Notes: generated by a model not told the origin, from the sequence alone. A DNA stretch of 43,541 nucleotides from an uncultured Bacillota bacterium (GCA_948466255.1 CAOJZV010000010.1:1-43541); one strand, 5' to 3'; shown: positions 7,716 to 16,163, counted from the stretch's first letter. Numbers and translations are program-made.

Positions 7716-8251
7716 GTCCCTATTTTATCAAAAGGAAAAATACTTAAATTAGTAGATCCTTTAATATCTTTTTCACTTACTAAACCAATAATGCGACTAT
7801 CCGTAGAATTATCTCTATTATCGCCCATTACAAAATAATAACCTTCTGGAATTATATCAATACCAATATCATCTAATACAAAATCTTTTGTTTTTGAATT
7901 TCTATCAAAGTCTTCTTTTATTTGTTTTCCATCAACATAAAGTTTGTTGTCTTTGTATTCAACTCTTTCACCTGGAAGACCAATTACTCTTTTAATTAAT
8001 CTAGAACCATTATAGTCAAATACAACAACATCAAATCTATCAAAAGATTTATCATATTTTTTTAAAATTAATAATTCTTTATCTTCTAAAGTTGGATACA
8101 TAGATGAACCATCTACTTGAATTGGAGTAATAATAAAAGTTCTAAGTAATACAACTACTACAACGATTATAATATAAGGTAGTAATTCTTTAAACCAATT
8201 TTTTTTAGGCTTTTCTTTTTTAGGTACTTCCAGCACTTCTACTTTTTCCAT
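7706..8251 (-). CDS. lepB: Signal peptidase I
   Basis: Membrane-bound serine protease that removes signal peptides from exported proteins. The 181-residue product has a single N-terminal membrane helix (LLPYIIIVVVVVLLRTFII), then box B with the catalytic serine (GSSMYPTL), box D with the catalytic lysine (SRLIKRVIGLPGE) and box E (VMGDNRDNSTDSR). The start follows AGAAGGAGG. It lies between rplS and the Fic remnant, as in the rplS-lepB order of many Bacilli. It is a standard Ser-Lys type, not the SipW (Ser-His) type. Confidence 0.95.
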   Translation of the reverse strand: MEKVEVLEVPKKEKPKKNWFKELLPYIIIVVVVVLLRTFIITPIQVDGSSMYPTLEDKELLILKKYDKSFDRFDVVVFDYNGSRLIKRVIGLPGERVEYKDNKLYVDGKQIKEDFDRNSKTKDFVLDDIGIDIIPEGYYFVMGDNRDNSTDSRIIGLVSEKDIKGSTNLSIFPFDKIGTIN

Positions 8252-8265
8252 AAGCCCCTCCTTCT

Positions 8266-8292
8266 AAAACAAAAATAAGGCGTACGCCTTAT
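8266..8292 (-). terminator. Terminator or attenuator between rplS and lepB
   Basis: ATAAGGCGTACGCCTTAT (8275-8292) is a perfect 18-bp palindrome, and the minus strand continues TTTTGTTTT. It overlaps the rplS stop codon. lepB starts only 38 bp below rplS with no clear promoter, so some read-through is likely. Confidence 0.75.
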
Positions 8293-8627
8293 CTTCTTTC
8301 TTTGATTTTTGGTTGACCTTTAAGGGTACGTAAATAATTAAGTTTAGCTCTTCTAACTTTACCTTTTCTAACAACACTTACGCTGTCAACTTTTGGTGAG
8401 TTAAATGGGAATACTCTTTCAACTCCTATTCCACCAGAAATTTTTCTAACAGTGAAAGTTTTGCTTACGCCTCCACCTTGGATAGCGATTACGATACCTT
8501 CATAGGCTTGAATTCTTTCAGTTTTACCTTCGATAATTCTAACGTTTACTCTAACAGTATCACCAACGCGGAATTCAGGTAAATCTTGTCTTATTTGACT
8601 TTTAGTAATTTTGTCAATAATATTCAT
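8289..8627 (-). CDS. rplS: 50S ribosomal protein L19
   Basis: L19 lies at the subunit interface. The 112-residue product has [36 protein letters not shown] and [14 protein letters not shown], all diagnostic, and a length normal for the family. It starts with ATG behind AAGGAGTGAG. It heads the transcript rplS-lepB and possibly genes further on. Confidence 0.97.
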   Translation of the reverse strand: MNIIDKITKSQIRQDLPEFRVGDTVRVNVRIIEGKTERIQAYEGIVIAIQGGGVSKTFTVRKISGGIGVERVFPFNSPKVDSVSVVRKGKVRRAKLNYLRTLKGQPKIKERR

Positions 8628-8641
8628 CGTCTCACTCCTTT

Positions 8642-8695
8642 GTCTATTCTATGATCATAAGTAAATAACAAAAACAACCTCAGCGGATCACGACA
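8642..8695 (-). promoter_or_regulatory. Possible L19 leader RNA
   Basis: The rplS leader contains GTGATC (8691-8686) able to pair with GATCAT (8656-8651), and a small CC-GCTGA-GG hairpin (8686-8678). Firmicutes rplS genes often carry an L19 leader in this place. I did not confirm the family's full consensus. Confidence 0.35.
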
Positions 8696-8701
8696 TAAAA
8701 G

Positions 8702-8730
8702 ATTTTACCACATATTTAAAAAATATGCAA
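8702..8730 (-). promoter_or_regulatory. Promoter of rplS
   Basis: TTGCAT (8730-8725), a 17-bp spacer and TAAAAT (8707-8702) on the minus strand, with about 70 nt of leader to the rplS start. Confidence 0.7.
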
Positions 8731-8792
8731 GAAATAAAATTTGCGTTTTTTATGAAAACGGGATTAAACATTTCTTTTGGTTTTTAGAATAA

Positions 8793-8821
8793 AATAGACC
8801 TATGTCTATACTAGGTCTATT
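8793..8821. repeat. 10-bp inverted repeat upstream of a small membrane gene
   Basis: AATAGACCTA and TAGGTCTATT are perfect complements separated by 9 nt. The element lies between two divergent genes, so it is not an obvious terminator, and it is close to a -10-like TTATACT at 8834-8840. An operator is a reasonable inference. Confidence 0.5.
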
Positions 8822-8851
8822 AATTTGAATACATTATACTAGGTGATGTTT

Positions 8852-9028
8852 ATGCGAGGATGGTGGTGCGGTCGCGGTAAGTGGTGCATTTTAGGTATAA
8901 TTTTTGGAATAATATTATTTTATCAGATTTTAATCACTTTATTTATTGTGACACGTTTTAATGTATTTTTATTATTTTTCTTTATGATTTGTGCATTTTT
9001 CTGTTTGTTTAGGCTTTTTTGGTGGTGA
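8852..9028 (+). CDS. Small membrane protein, unknown
   Basis: 58 residues starting MRGWWCGRGKWC, with two predicted membrane helices (ILGIIFGIILFYQILITLFIV and FNVFLLFFFMICAFFCLF) and a Trp/Cys-rich N-terminus. The ATG at 8852 is preceded by AGGTGAT (8841-8847), the same ribosome-site style as tmcAL. It overlaps the 3' end of the convergent ysxE-like gene by 20 bp. No family is recognised. Low-complexity hydrophobic ORFs can be spurious, but the ribosome site and upstream inverted repeat support it. Confidence 0.45.
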   Translation: MRGWWCGRGKWCILGIIFGIILFYQILITLFIVTRFNVFLLFFFMICAFFCLFRLFWW

Positions 9029-9884
9029 GAAATTCAGCCTTATAAAGCATATCTATTTCTCTACTAATTTTTATGCACATATTATATTCAGTATCATTAA
9101 ATTCGATTAGATTTGGCATACTAATTAAAACGAATAATAAGTTTCTTTCATCTTCCATTAATGGATAATGAACTTCATATTCATTTAAAATATCTTCAAA
9201 ATCAAAATCTAAAGCATGTTTTCTATATAATTTATAAAGATCAAAAACTGGACTCCCAATTTTTGCCTTATCCCAACTTATTAAATAGGAAGATTCATTT
9301 CTAATAAAATGATCTAGATTTAGATTGTTATGAAGAACAACATTTCTTTGCTTTCTTTTGTTTTTGATTTGATCATGCCAATTTTCTAATCTATTTTTAC
9401 AATTATCAATACTATCATATATTTTTGATATGTTTCTAGCAAGTAGGTATTCACTTGGACTCATAAATACCTTACTTTCTATTAAAGTAATTATATCTGT
9501 ATAATAACTATATAAATAATTTAAGTTATTATCAATATCATTATAAATTTCTTCAAAATCATTTAAATCTATTTCTTTATAATGGGTTGTCTTACTATGA
9601 AGCAAAGATACTAGAAGGATTAAATCTAGTATTTTTTGTTCTTTTGGAATATCAAAATCATCTAAATATTCGGTTATTTGATATTCATCGTTTCTAATAT
9701 CATTTATAAATTTTGGCATATAATCAAAATTTCTAGTTTTTAAATAATTTAATATTTCTAAATCTATTTTATTTTCTTTATAAACATATCTTCCATTATT
9801 TGTATCTATGATACTTGCTTTGCCATTTTTTTCATATCTAGTAGGTGTTAAAGAATACCTTTTTAAGGCTTCATTAATTTTCAT
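9009..9884 (-). CDS. CotS/YsxE-like spore-coat pseudokinase
   Basis: 291 residues with an aminoglycoside-phosphotransferase-like fold. The segment VVLHNNLNLDHFI aligns with the catalytic loop HGD-LHPGN of that fold, but the Asp is replaced by Asn (HNN), and the metal-binding motif reads SWDKAKIGSP. This suggests loss of phosphotransfer. In Bacillus ysxE, a CotS-family member, lies directly downstream of spoVID; here the gene overlaps the spoVID-like gene by 11 bp, which supports a coat role. The family assignment is by motif and position. Confidence 0.65.
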   Translation of the reverse strand: MKINEALKRYSLTPTRYEKNGKASIIDTNNGRYVYKENKIDLEILNYLKTRNFDYMPKFINDIRNDEYQITEYLDDFDIPKEQKILDLILLVSLLHSKTTHYKEIDLNDFEEIYNDIDNNLNYLYSYYTDIITLIESKVFMSPSEYLLARNISKIYDSIDNCKNRLENWHDQIKNKRKQRNVVLHNNLNLDHFIRNESSYLISWDKAKIGSPVFDLYKLYRKHALDFDFEDILNEYEVHYPLMEDERNLLFVLISMPNLIEFNDTEYNMCIKISREIDMLYKAEFLTTKKA

Positions 9885-10512
9885 TGGCTGGAATTATTAT
9901 TTTATCGCCAATTTTTACTTCTGATAAATTGTTATATTCATCAAGGTCTTCTTTAGTAACCTCATAATCTAATGCGATTGATTCTATTGTATCATTTTCT
10001 GTAACTATGTGAATTTTATAAACTGTATATGCTTCATCTTCATCTAATCCGTCAAATAACGATTTTACGTTTATTCCTTCTCTTTCCTCTTCTATAGTTT
10101 CTATTTCTTCAGGTATTTCTGGAAGTGTTTCCTCTATAGTTTCTTCTTCTTTTGTTTCTATTTCTTCTCTTTCCATAGCCATCTCCTGCTCTTCTATATT
10201 GTCAACTGAAAGTTCAATATTTACTGATAATATTCTACTATTTATAACTTCATAATAAAAATCACTAATATCAATTTCAGCATTATCAATATTATATTTT
10301 TTATCTATGTTTATATTAAATGGTAATTCATATTCAAAATTATCTAAGTGGCTACTTGTGTCTGTCATTTTATAATCACCACTAACTATAAATTTACCAG
10401 CTATTAAACTTTCTTCATGATTTGTGATTTCATGTTCTAACGAAATACTATTTATTTCGGCAATGTTTGTATCAAACGCAATATCTTTTTTAAATGGAAC
10501 TAGTTTTTTCAT
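9874..10512 (-). CDS. SpoVID-like coat morphogenetic protein with LysM domain
   Basis: 212 residues. Residues 1-110 (MKKLVPFKKDIAFDTNIAEI... ISLEHE, GKFIVSGDYKMT) resemble the SPOCS domain found at the start of SpoVID. A Glu-rich linker follows (about 115-150). Residues 162-212 are a LysM domain (YKIHIVTENDTIESIALDYE ... VKIGDKIIIP). The start ATG follows GTAGGAGGAG. SpoVID helps coat proteins encase the forespore; this version is much shorter than that of Bacillus. Confidence 0.7.
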   Translation of the reverse strand: MKKLVPFKKDIAFDTNIAEINSISLEHEITNHEESLIAGKFIVSGDYKMTDTSSHLDNFEYELPFNINIDKKYNIDNAEIDISDFYYEVINSRILSVNIELSVDNIEEQEMAMEREEIETKEEETIEETLPEIPEEIETIEEEREGINVKSLFDGLDEDEAYTVYKIHIVTENDTIESIALDYEVTKEDLDEYNNLSEVKIGDKIIIPANEN

Positions 10513-10559
10513 ATTATCTCCTCCTACATAATTATATTAATTTATTTTTTTTATATGTC

Positions 10560-11402
10560 TTATTCCTGTAAGACTTTTTCTAAACTTTTTATTTTGTATC
10601 CTTTACTTACTATGTAATTTATAATATTTTCTAGTTCATTTTCTAGTTCACTACCTCCTTCTATCATTATTAGTGAGCCTTTATTTATATTATTTTTTAT
10701 ATTTATAAATGGTTTTTCTTTTATTATTGTAGTTGGAATTATTGTATATGAATTTTGCAGACTACAATTTTTTAATATCGTTTTATTTTTTGTTTGCGTA
10801 AGGCAATAATTATCTTTTTGTTTGGTATTTGTGATTATGGTTTTCATCCAAACAAAATCTGGATTAGTATAATCTTCTTTATTACTTAAATTTCCGATTG
10901 TATGGTTTTTTTCTATTAAATTTATTATTAAATTATGATTTTTTTCTAAAAAGCTACTATCTATAAAAAAAGTGGCCTTTGTATTTGTTTTATCTAAAAC
11001 ACTTATTATTTTATTTATGTTTGTTTTTTTATTTACTTTAAATATCAAACTTAATTCTTTTTTATTTTTATTTGCACTTATTATATATTTATCTTTGTTT
11101 TCTTTTAGCCCCTGTTTTACTTTTAATGGTTTATAAACAATTAATTTTTCATTGAAATAACCTATTTGTTTCATTTTTGTATATGTTTTTTTTATATCTA
11201 CTTTTTTTCCATTAATTCCTGGAATTATGGTGTTACCGTTTATAATGGCTTCAGTAGGTTTTTGTTTATAGTTGCTTTGTTTTTCTTTAATTTCAGTTAA
11301 TAAATCATCATTTAATTTTGAAACTAATCCTACTCTTTCATTATATATAAAACTACCTACTAAAAGTGTGATGATACCTAAAATTTGAAAGCTTTGTTTC
11401 AT
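10560..11402 (-). CDS. Degenerate polysaccharide deacetylase (NodB-like)
   Basis: 280 residues with an N-terminal membrane segment (ILGIITLLVGSFIY), a module NTIIPGINGKKVDIKKTYTKM, and from about residue 115 a NodB-like fold (ISVLDKTNTKATFFIDSSFLEK, IEKNHTIGNL, GSLIMIEGG). The catalytic TFDD is not present (LSLIFKVN), and the metal-binding H-x3-H reads HTIGN, so deacetylase activity is unlikely. Related proteins act on spore cortex or cell-wall glycans. It is followed by the spoVID-like gene in the same direction. Confidence 0.65.
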   Translation of the reverse strand: MKQSFQILGIITLLVGSFIYNERVGLVSKLNDDLLTEIKEKQSNYKQKPTEAIINGNTIIPGINGKKVDIKKTYTKMKQIGYFNEKLIVYKPLKVKQGLKENKDKYIISANKNKKELSLIFKVNKKTNINKIISVLDKTNTKATFFIDSSFLEKNHNLIINLIEKNHTIGNLSNKEDYTNPDFVWMKTIITNTKQKDNYCLTQTKNKTILKNCSLQNSYTIIPTTIIKEKPFINIKNNINKGSLIMIEGGSELENELENIINYIVSKGYKIKSLEKVLQE

Positions 11403-11454
11403 AATCTCACCCTAAAAAATTATATGAATATTTTTTGTTTATTTGTCTATTTTC

Positions 11455-11481
11455 ACGCTTTTTATTATTATTCATATGATA
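11455..11481 (+). promoter_or_regulatory. Sigma-K-like promoter candidate
   Basis: AC (11455-11456), 16 bp, then CATATGATA (11473-11481) fits the mother-cell sigma-K pattern AC-16/17-CATAnnnTA. The -35 is only two bases, so chance is a real risk. It lies 21 bp before the start of a Tyr/Pro-rich small protein, which would suit a late coat gene. Confidence 0.35.
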
Positions 11482-11501
11482 ATATGAAAGGGGGACTTTT
11501 T

Positions 11502-11756
11502 ATGGGACCATATTCAGAATTTTATAGACAAACTCCTGTAACTTTTGGTAGACCTAGACCTGGTAATAGACCAAATAGACCACCTATGAATCAGCCAAAT
11601 CGAATTGTTGGTGGAGGATTTTTAGGGCCATTCTTATTAGGAGGACTTACTGGTGGTTTAGTTGCTCCATTTTTCTATGGTGGGGGTTATAATAGACCTA
11701 ATTATTATCCTTATTATCCAAATTACTACTACCCTCCATATTATAGACCATATTAA
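11502..11756 (+). CDS. Gly/Tyr/Pro-rich small protein, possible coat protein
   Basis: 84 residues starting MGPYSEFYRQTPVTFGRP, with a Gly-rich hydrophobic centre (GGGFLGPFLLGGLTGGL) and a Tyr/Pro/Asn-rich tail (NRPNYYPYYPNYYYPPYY). The ATG at 11502 follows AAAGGGGG (11487-11494); an upstream in-frame start has no better site. Such compositions are common in spore-coat and surface proteins. It lies divergent from the deacetylase/spoVID-like cluster. Function is inferred only. Confidence 0.6.
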   Translation: MGPYSEFYRQTPVTFGRPRPGNRPNRPPMNQPNRIVGGGFLGPFLLGGLTGGLVAPFFYGGGYNRPNYYPYYPNYYYPPYYRPY

Positions 11757-11762
11757 TAATTT

Positions 11763-11800
11763 AAAAACGACGATTTTTTATTTCGTCGTTTTGTTTTTAT
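11763..11800. terminator. Bidirectional terminator
   Basis: AAAACGACG, 11-nt AT loop, CGTCGTTTT, then GTTTTTAT on the plus strand. On the minus strand the hairpin is followed by TAAATT, so it may also stop paralogue B. Confidence 0.8.
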
Positions 11801-11837
11801 AATTAAACTTGGTATTCTAAGTTGTCGCTCAGGCAGG

Positions 11838-12839
11838 CTACCCATTGCAGACCGCACTGCCATCGCTATCGACGAGGCATACCACAGAGCCATCGGACGC
11901 ATTCACATGGCCATCGGGCCTGGCGAGGGCAGTGAGTGAATCGGCATAACAATTCGATGCGGCATCATAGAATTCGCAACTACTACCATTACCATTAGCT
12001 GTAAACCATGATTCTTGACTTTGTAATAGGGCTTTGGTAGTTTCATAGTAACTAGCATCTCCACCTTGCATACAATGTTCCGTATCTGTTACAAAACATA
12101 CATATGATGCTGTTATTTTATTTTCTGAATCTATTTCATGTTTTAAATAATGATTTTTACCTAATGTTGTTGGGTCTGCAGTTGTATTTATGTCTTCTAT
12201 ACTATCTCCTATATTTAAAGTATCCGTTGTCCATCTATATACTACAGTACTATTATCTCCACCAGGGCCGATTACTGTTCCTCCACTTGTTTTTTGTTCA
12301 AAATCAAATGATATAGTCATACTTGCTGTTTTTGTCCCTGCTGTTTGTTGGTTTTCATAGTCTTTATATAATACTGTTACATATACATATCCTACATTAT
12401 TTGATTCTGTTGATTTATATAAAGTATCATTTTGTTTTAAGGTTCCTGTAATATCTTGATCGTTTTGATCTTTATTTAAATAAAAGATTATATCATTATT
12501 TGTATTTTCTGGTATTGTTATATTTTTTAATATCGCATCTAATGATCCATTATTTGTTATTGTTATCTTATATGTTGCATAATCTCCTGGACTTGTTAAG
12601 TTTGTATTAAATGTGGCTGATAGTCCTTTTGTATTATCATATGATGGAGCTTCTTTATCGGTTGCTCCTACACTCGCTGTTTTTTCTATAGCTGTTATTT
12701 TTACATCCCAATTTGAATTAATATTTGTTGTTCCATTTATTTTTAATATTGTTTGAAATGCCGCATATCCTACTGCTAGCGTTAAAATTAATGCACACAG
12801 ACTTCCTAATATTACATATTTTTTTTGAATTTGATTCAT
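11838..12839 (-). CDS. TasA/SipW-like exported protein, paralogue B with GC-rich tail
   Basis: 333 residues. The signal/membrane region and LKINGTTNINSNWDVKIT match paralogues A and C. The middle has FNTNLTSPGDYATYKITITNNGSL. The C-terminal third (YRWTTDTLNIGDSI, YVCFVTDTEHCM) is shared with the partial gene at 43035. By hand count the last 120 coding bases (11841-11960) are 58% GC, many codons ending in C (GCC, CTC, GTC, GGC), whereas the body is strongly AT-rich. This abrupt shift suggests a separate origin or special diversification of the tail. It lies 34 bp below paralogue C, with its own leader. Confidence 0.75.
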   Translation of the reverse strand: MNQIQKKYVILGSLCALILTLAVGYAAFQTILKINGTTNINSNWDVKITAIEKTASVGATDKEAPSYDNTKGLSATFNTNLTSPGDYATYKITITNNGSLDAILKNITIPENTNNDIIFYLNKDQNDQDITGTLKQNDTLYKSTESNNVGYVYVTVLYKDYENQQTAGTKTASMTISFDFEQKTSGGTVIGPGGDNSTVVYRWTTDTLNIGDSIEDINTTADPTTLGKNHYLKHEIDSENKITASYVCFVTDTEHCMQGGDASYYETTKALLQSQESWFTANGNGSSCEFYDAASNCYADSLTALARPDGHVNASDGSVVCLVDSDGSAVCNG

Positions 12840-12873
12840 AATTTTCCTACTTTCTAATTTTTATTTTATTATA

Positions 12874-13923
12874 TTAATAAGTCCAAACTTCTTTTTCACT
12901 GAATAAGTCAATATATGAATCTTCACTACCATCAGCTAGTGAATAACTTGCATTAATATAACCACTTGTATCTGTTGATATTGAAAGTGAATTATCTTCA
13001 TTGCTACAGCTTGCACTAGTTTCATCTCCATAACATAAATCTTCACCAAAGGCCGATAATAATATCGTTTTATTTGCTTCAAATGTAGATCCATCTTCTT
13101 TGCCTTGAAGGCAATATAATTGTCCTTCTTTTTTGAAACATACACTTATACTTTCTATCATATTGTTTACTACATCATGTTTTAAGAAAATTGTACGGTT
13201 TAAAGCGTTATAATCCTCTACATAATAATTTGTTGGTTTAATTTTGGCACCTACACCAATACTCCTATTTTGATCATAACTATATAAGACTCCATCGGAT
13301 GAACTAGCTGGTGGAATTGCCCCACTTTCATTTACTCCTTCTTGTTCGTAATTTAATTCTAATTTTATATTAGCACTTGTTTTTTCTGGTTGACTTGTTA
13401 CAGTATTTTTATAATATACTTGAACGTATATATAATGTTTTTCTCCTTTATCAATTGGAAAATATGAGTCTCTATAATCACCGGTACCTATAGATAAAAA
13501 ATCTGCTAAAACTCCGCCAGTCCATTCACTAGTATATACTTGTTTTGGCGTGGCAAAAACACTGCAGGAAATTGCGTCGTTATCTCCACATGATAAATTA
13601 GCAACTGTAATTATTCCTGCTAATGATCCTTTATTGCTTATCTCAACTTCGTAAGTTCTACTACTTGTCCCTGGTGTGATTAATCCTGTATTAAATGTGG
13701 CAGTTGTTTTAGTAAATGTTGGAGCTGTTATATCGTAAGCATCACTATTTTTATCTGGATTCCCACCTCTTATGTTTGTTATTTCTATATCCCAATTACT
13801 AGAAATGCTTGTTGTTCCATTTATTTTTAGGACAGTGTTAAATGCCGCATATCCAACTGCTAGTGTTAGAACTAAAGCGCATAAACTTCCTAATATTACA
13901 TATTTTTTTTGAACTTGATTCAT
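12874..13923 (-). CDS. TasA/SipW-like exported protein, paralogue C
   Basis: 349 residues with the family N-terminus (LCALVLTLAVGYAAF, LKINGTTSISSNW) and the central FNTGLITPGTSSRTYEVEISNKGSL. The C-terminal region is different from A, B and D: it has SVCFKKEGQLYCLQG and ends EKEVWTY, without the final SDGS-x-x-C block, and stays AT-rich. It is the first gene of a tandem pair with B. The C promoter is the only clear one before the pair, so both may be co-transcribed. Confidence 0.75.
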   Translation of the reverse strand: MNQVQKKYVILGSLCALVLTLAVGYAAFNTVLKINGTTSISSNWDIEITNIRGGNPDKNSDAYDITAPTFTKTTATFNTGLITPGTSSRTYEVEISNKGSLAGIITVANLSCGDNDAISCSVFATPKQVYTSEWTGGVLADFLSIGTGDYRDSYFPIDKGEKHYIYVQVYYKNTVTSQPEKTSANIKLELNYEQEGVNESGAIPPASSSDGVLYSYDQNRSIGVGAKIKPTNYYVEDYNALNRTIFLKHDVVNNMIESISVCFKKEGQLYCLQGKEDGSTFEANKTILLSAFGEDLCYGDETSASCSNEDNSLSISTDTSGYINASYSLADGSEDSYIDLFSEKEVWTY

Positions 13924-13945
13924 AATTTCCCTACTTTCTAATATT

Positions 13946-13975
13946 ATTATACCTTAAATTTGTTTTGAAATACAA
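13946..13975 (-). promoter_or_regulatory. Promoter of paralogue C
   Basis: TTGTAT (13975-13970), an 18-bp spacer and TATAAT (13951-13946). The transcript would begin just before the conserved leader TTAGAAAGTAGGGAAATTATG, so its 5' untranslated region is very short. Confidence 0.6.
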
Positions 13976-14004
13976 TACTTTGTTTTAATATTTACATATG
14001 CTAT

Positions 14005-14039
14005 ACAAAAAAAGAAACTATTTACTTATATAGTTTCTT
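14005..14039 (-). terminator. Terminator of nrnA
   Basis: AAGAAACTAT (14039-14030 on the minus strand) pairs with ATAGTTTCTT (14021-14012), followed by a T-rich stretch. The hairpin includes the nrnA stop codon. Confidence 0.75.
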
Positions 14040-14968
14040 GAAACTTCACTTAATTGTTCAATTAACTTTTTCATATCCTCTTCATTTTTTATTCTAACAC
14101 CACTAGCATATATATGACCACCACCACCAAAGTTTGCAGCCACTTCATTTACTATTGGCCCCCTTGATCTGATTGAAGTACGATATGTTTTCGCTTCTTT
14201 ATCATAGGTAAAAGTTACCCAAATTAACATTTCTTTTATATGATTAAAATTATTAATCATATTACCAGGCGTGGCAACATCTACTTCATATTTTTTTAAT
14301 GTATCATCATCTATAACTATATAGCCAACCTTATCTTCATTAATTATAAAGTTTTGGGAAATAAAACCTTGAAATCTTATTTCTCTAATAGGCCTCATAT
14401 AAAGATTATTGTATATTTTTGTTATATCTATTTTTGATGTTTCTAATAATTTTGCGGCTATTTTAAATGTTTGTGGTCTTGTATACGCAAACATAAATCT
14501 ATTTGTATCAGCTACTATTCCTGTATATAAAAGTTCTGAAGCTTTTTTATTTAGTTTTAATTTTGTATTAAAAGAAAGTTCAGCAATCATTTGGCAAGCA
14601 CTTGAAGCTTTGTTATCTATCCATTCTATTGTGCATGTTTTTTCTATAAATGGATGGTGATCTATTTTTATACTTGTTTTAAATTGCTTTGGAATTGCTC
14701 CATCTATTCTTTTTAAATCTGGGGTATCAGTTACTATTAATAAGGCATCTTTTATATCTCCATCTAGTTTATCTAATTTACCCATAAATTTAAATTTATT
14801 TGTTGGTTTTCCAATAGCATATACTTTTTTTTCTGGAAATGTGTTTATAATTATTTCTTTTAGTCCTAATGTACTACCTAAAGCATCTGGATCTGGCCCA
14901 CTATGTCTTGCGATTACTATGGTATCTGCTTTTTTTATTTCTTTATATATTTTTTTATATATATTCAT
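14018..14968 (-). CDS. nrnA: NanoRNase/pAp phosphatase, DHH family
   Basis: Degrades very short RNAs and dephosphorylates pAp. The 316-residue product has the DHH signature set: GPDPDALGS (about 25-33), VTDTPDLKRIDG, KIDHHPFIE and the DHHA1 motif NFGGGGHIYASGV. The middle Asp-rich motif TGIVADTNRF is intact. It follows ackA by 13 bp in the same direction. Confidence 0.92.
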   Translation of the reverse strand: MNIYKKIYKEIKKADTIVIARHSGPDPDALGSTLGLKEIIINTFPEKKVYAIGKPTNKFKFMGKLDKLDGDIKDALLIVTDTPDLKRIDGAIPKQFKTSIKIDHHPFIEKTCTIEWIDNKASSACQMIAELSFNTKLKLNKKASELLYTGIVADTNRFMFAYTRPQTFKIAAKLLETSKIDITKIYNNLYMRPIREIRFQGFISQNFIINEDKVGYIVIDDDTLKKYEVDVATPGNMINNFNHIKEMLIWVTFTYDKEAKTYRTSIRSRGPIVNEVAANFGGGGHIYASGVRIKNEEDMKKLIEQLSEVSRNYISK

Positions 14969-14981
14969 TAAATCACACTTT

Positions 14982-16163
14982 CTATTTTAAAAGTTCGTAT
15001 GTATCTTTAGCAATCATAAGTTCTTCATCAGTTGGAATAACATAACATGGTATTTTTGAATTTTCTGTTGTTATTATGCCTCTATTTATTTCTGAAAATT
15101 TAGAAATGATATTATTTTTTTCTTTATCTAAATAAATATTTAGTTTTTCTAATTTGTTTATTAATTTTTCTCTAAATTTGATGGCATTTTCTCCAACTCC
15201 ACCACACAAAACTAAAGCGTCTATATTATATAATTTTAAATAATATTTAGCAATATAATCTACTATTTTATTTATATACATTTCATTAGCTATTATCGCT
15301 ATTTCATTCTTTTCACTAACCAGCTTTTCTAAATCTCTATTATCACTAACACCTGTTAATCCTTTTAAACCACTTTCATTATTTAAAATATCATCAAGTT
15401 CATTTATACTTTGTTTTGTCATGGACATTATATAAGGTAAAATTGAATAATCTATATCACCACTACGTGAGCCCATCATAAGTCCAGCATTAGCTGTAAA
15501 GCCCATTGAATTATCAACTGATTTTCCATCTTCTACTGCGGTTATACTAGCTCCATTACCAATATGACAAATTATTAGATTTGGTTTTTTATTAAGTACC
15601 TTTTCCATTTCTTTGGTGATATATTCACAACTTATCCCATGAAAACCAAATTTTCTTACACCATAATTTTTATACCATTCAAGTGGGACTGGATATAAAT
15701 AGTTTTCTTTTGGAATGGTGTGGTGGAAAGCTGTATCATATATAGTTACTTGTTTTACGTTTGGAAGTAAAGTTTGAAAAGCTTTTATACCGGCTATATG
15801 CCCTTTCATATGAGCGATTGATAATATTTTTATTTCTTCTAATCTTTGAATTACATTTTCATTAATGATTTCTGGTTTGTATTTTCCAGCACCATTTACA
15901 ATACGATGCCCAATAGCATCTATATCTTCTAAATTATTTATTATTTTGTTTTCTAGTAACATATTTATAAGACATTCTACTGCTTCTTCGTGGTTTTGGA
16001 GATCTTTAGTTGTTTGCATTATTTTATTATTTATAATTACCTTAACATCGGCGTTACTGCCTAATTTATCAATATAACCATATATTAATAATTCTTCTTC
16101 AGGCATATTATATAATTTGAATTTTAGTGATGAACTTCCAGCATTTATAGATAAAATTTTCAT
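14982..16163 (-). CDS. ackA: Acetate kinase
   Basis: Makes acetate and ATP from acetyl phosphate, the last step of acetate fermentation. The 393-residue product has the ASKHA start ILSINAGSSSLKFKLY, KFGFHGISCEYI, HIGNGASITA, and GLMMGSRSGDID, and ends with a normal C-terminal domain (LVLCGGVGENA). Length is normal. Its ATG overlaps the stop of the upstream phosphatase (TAATG). No pta is visible nearby. Confidence 0.96.
   Translation of the reverse strand: MKILSINAGSSSLKFKLYNMPEEELLIYGYIDKLGSNADVKVIINNKIMQTTKDLQNHEEAVECLINMLLENKIINNLEDIDAIGHRIVNGAGKYKPEIINENVIQRLEEIKILSIAHMKGHIAGIKAFQTLLPNVKQVTIYDTAFHHTIPKENYLYPVPLEWYKNYGVRKFGFHGISCEYITKEMEKVLNKKPNLIICHIGNGASITAVEDGKSVDNSMGFTANAGLMMGSRSGDIDYSILPYIMSMTKQSINELDDILNNESGLKGLTGVSDNRDLEKLVSEKNEIAIIANEMYINKIVDYIAKYYLKLYNIDALVLCGGVGENAIKFREKLINKLEKLNIYLDKEKNNIISKFSEINRGIITTENSKIPCYVIPTDEELMIAKDTYELLK

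Noticed and set aside
12104-12316. Plus-strand hydrophobic ORF inside paralogue B
   Set aside because: Shadow of a real gene; no ribosome site and low complexity.
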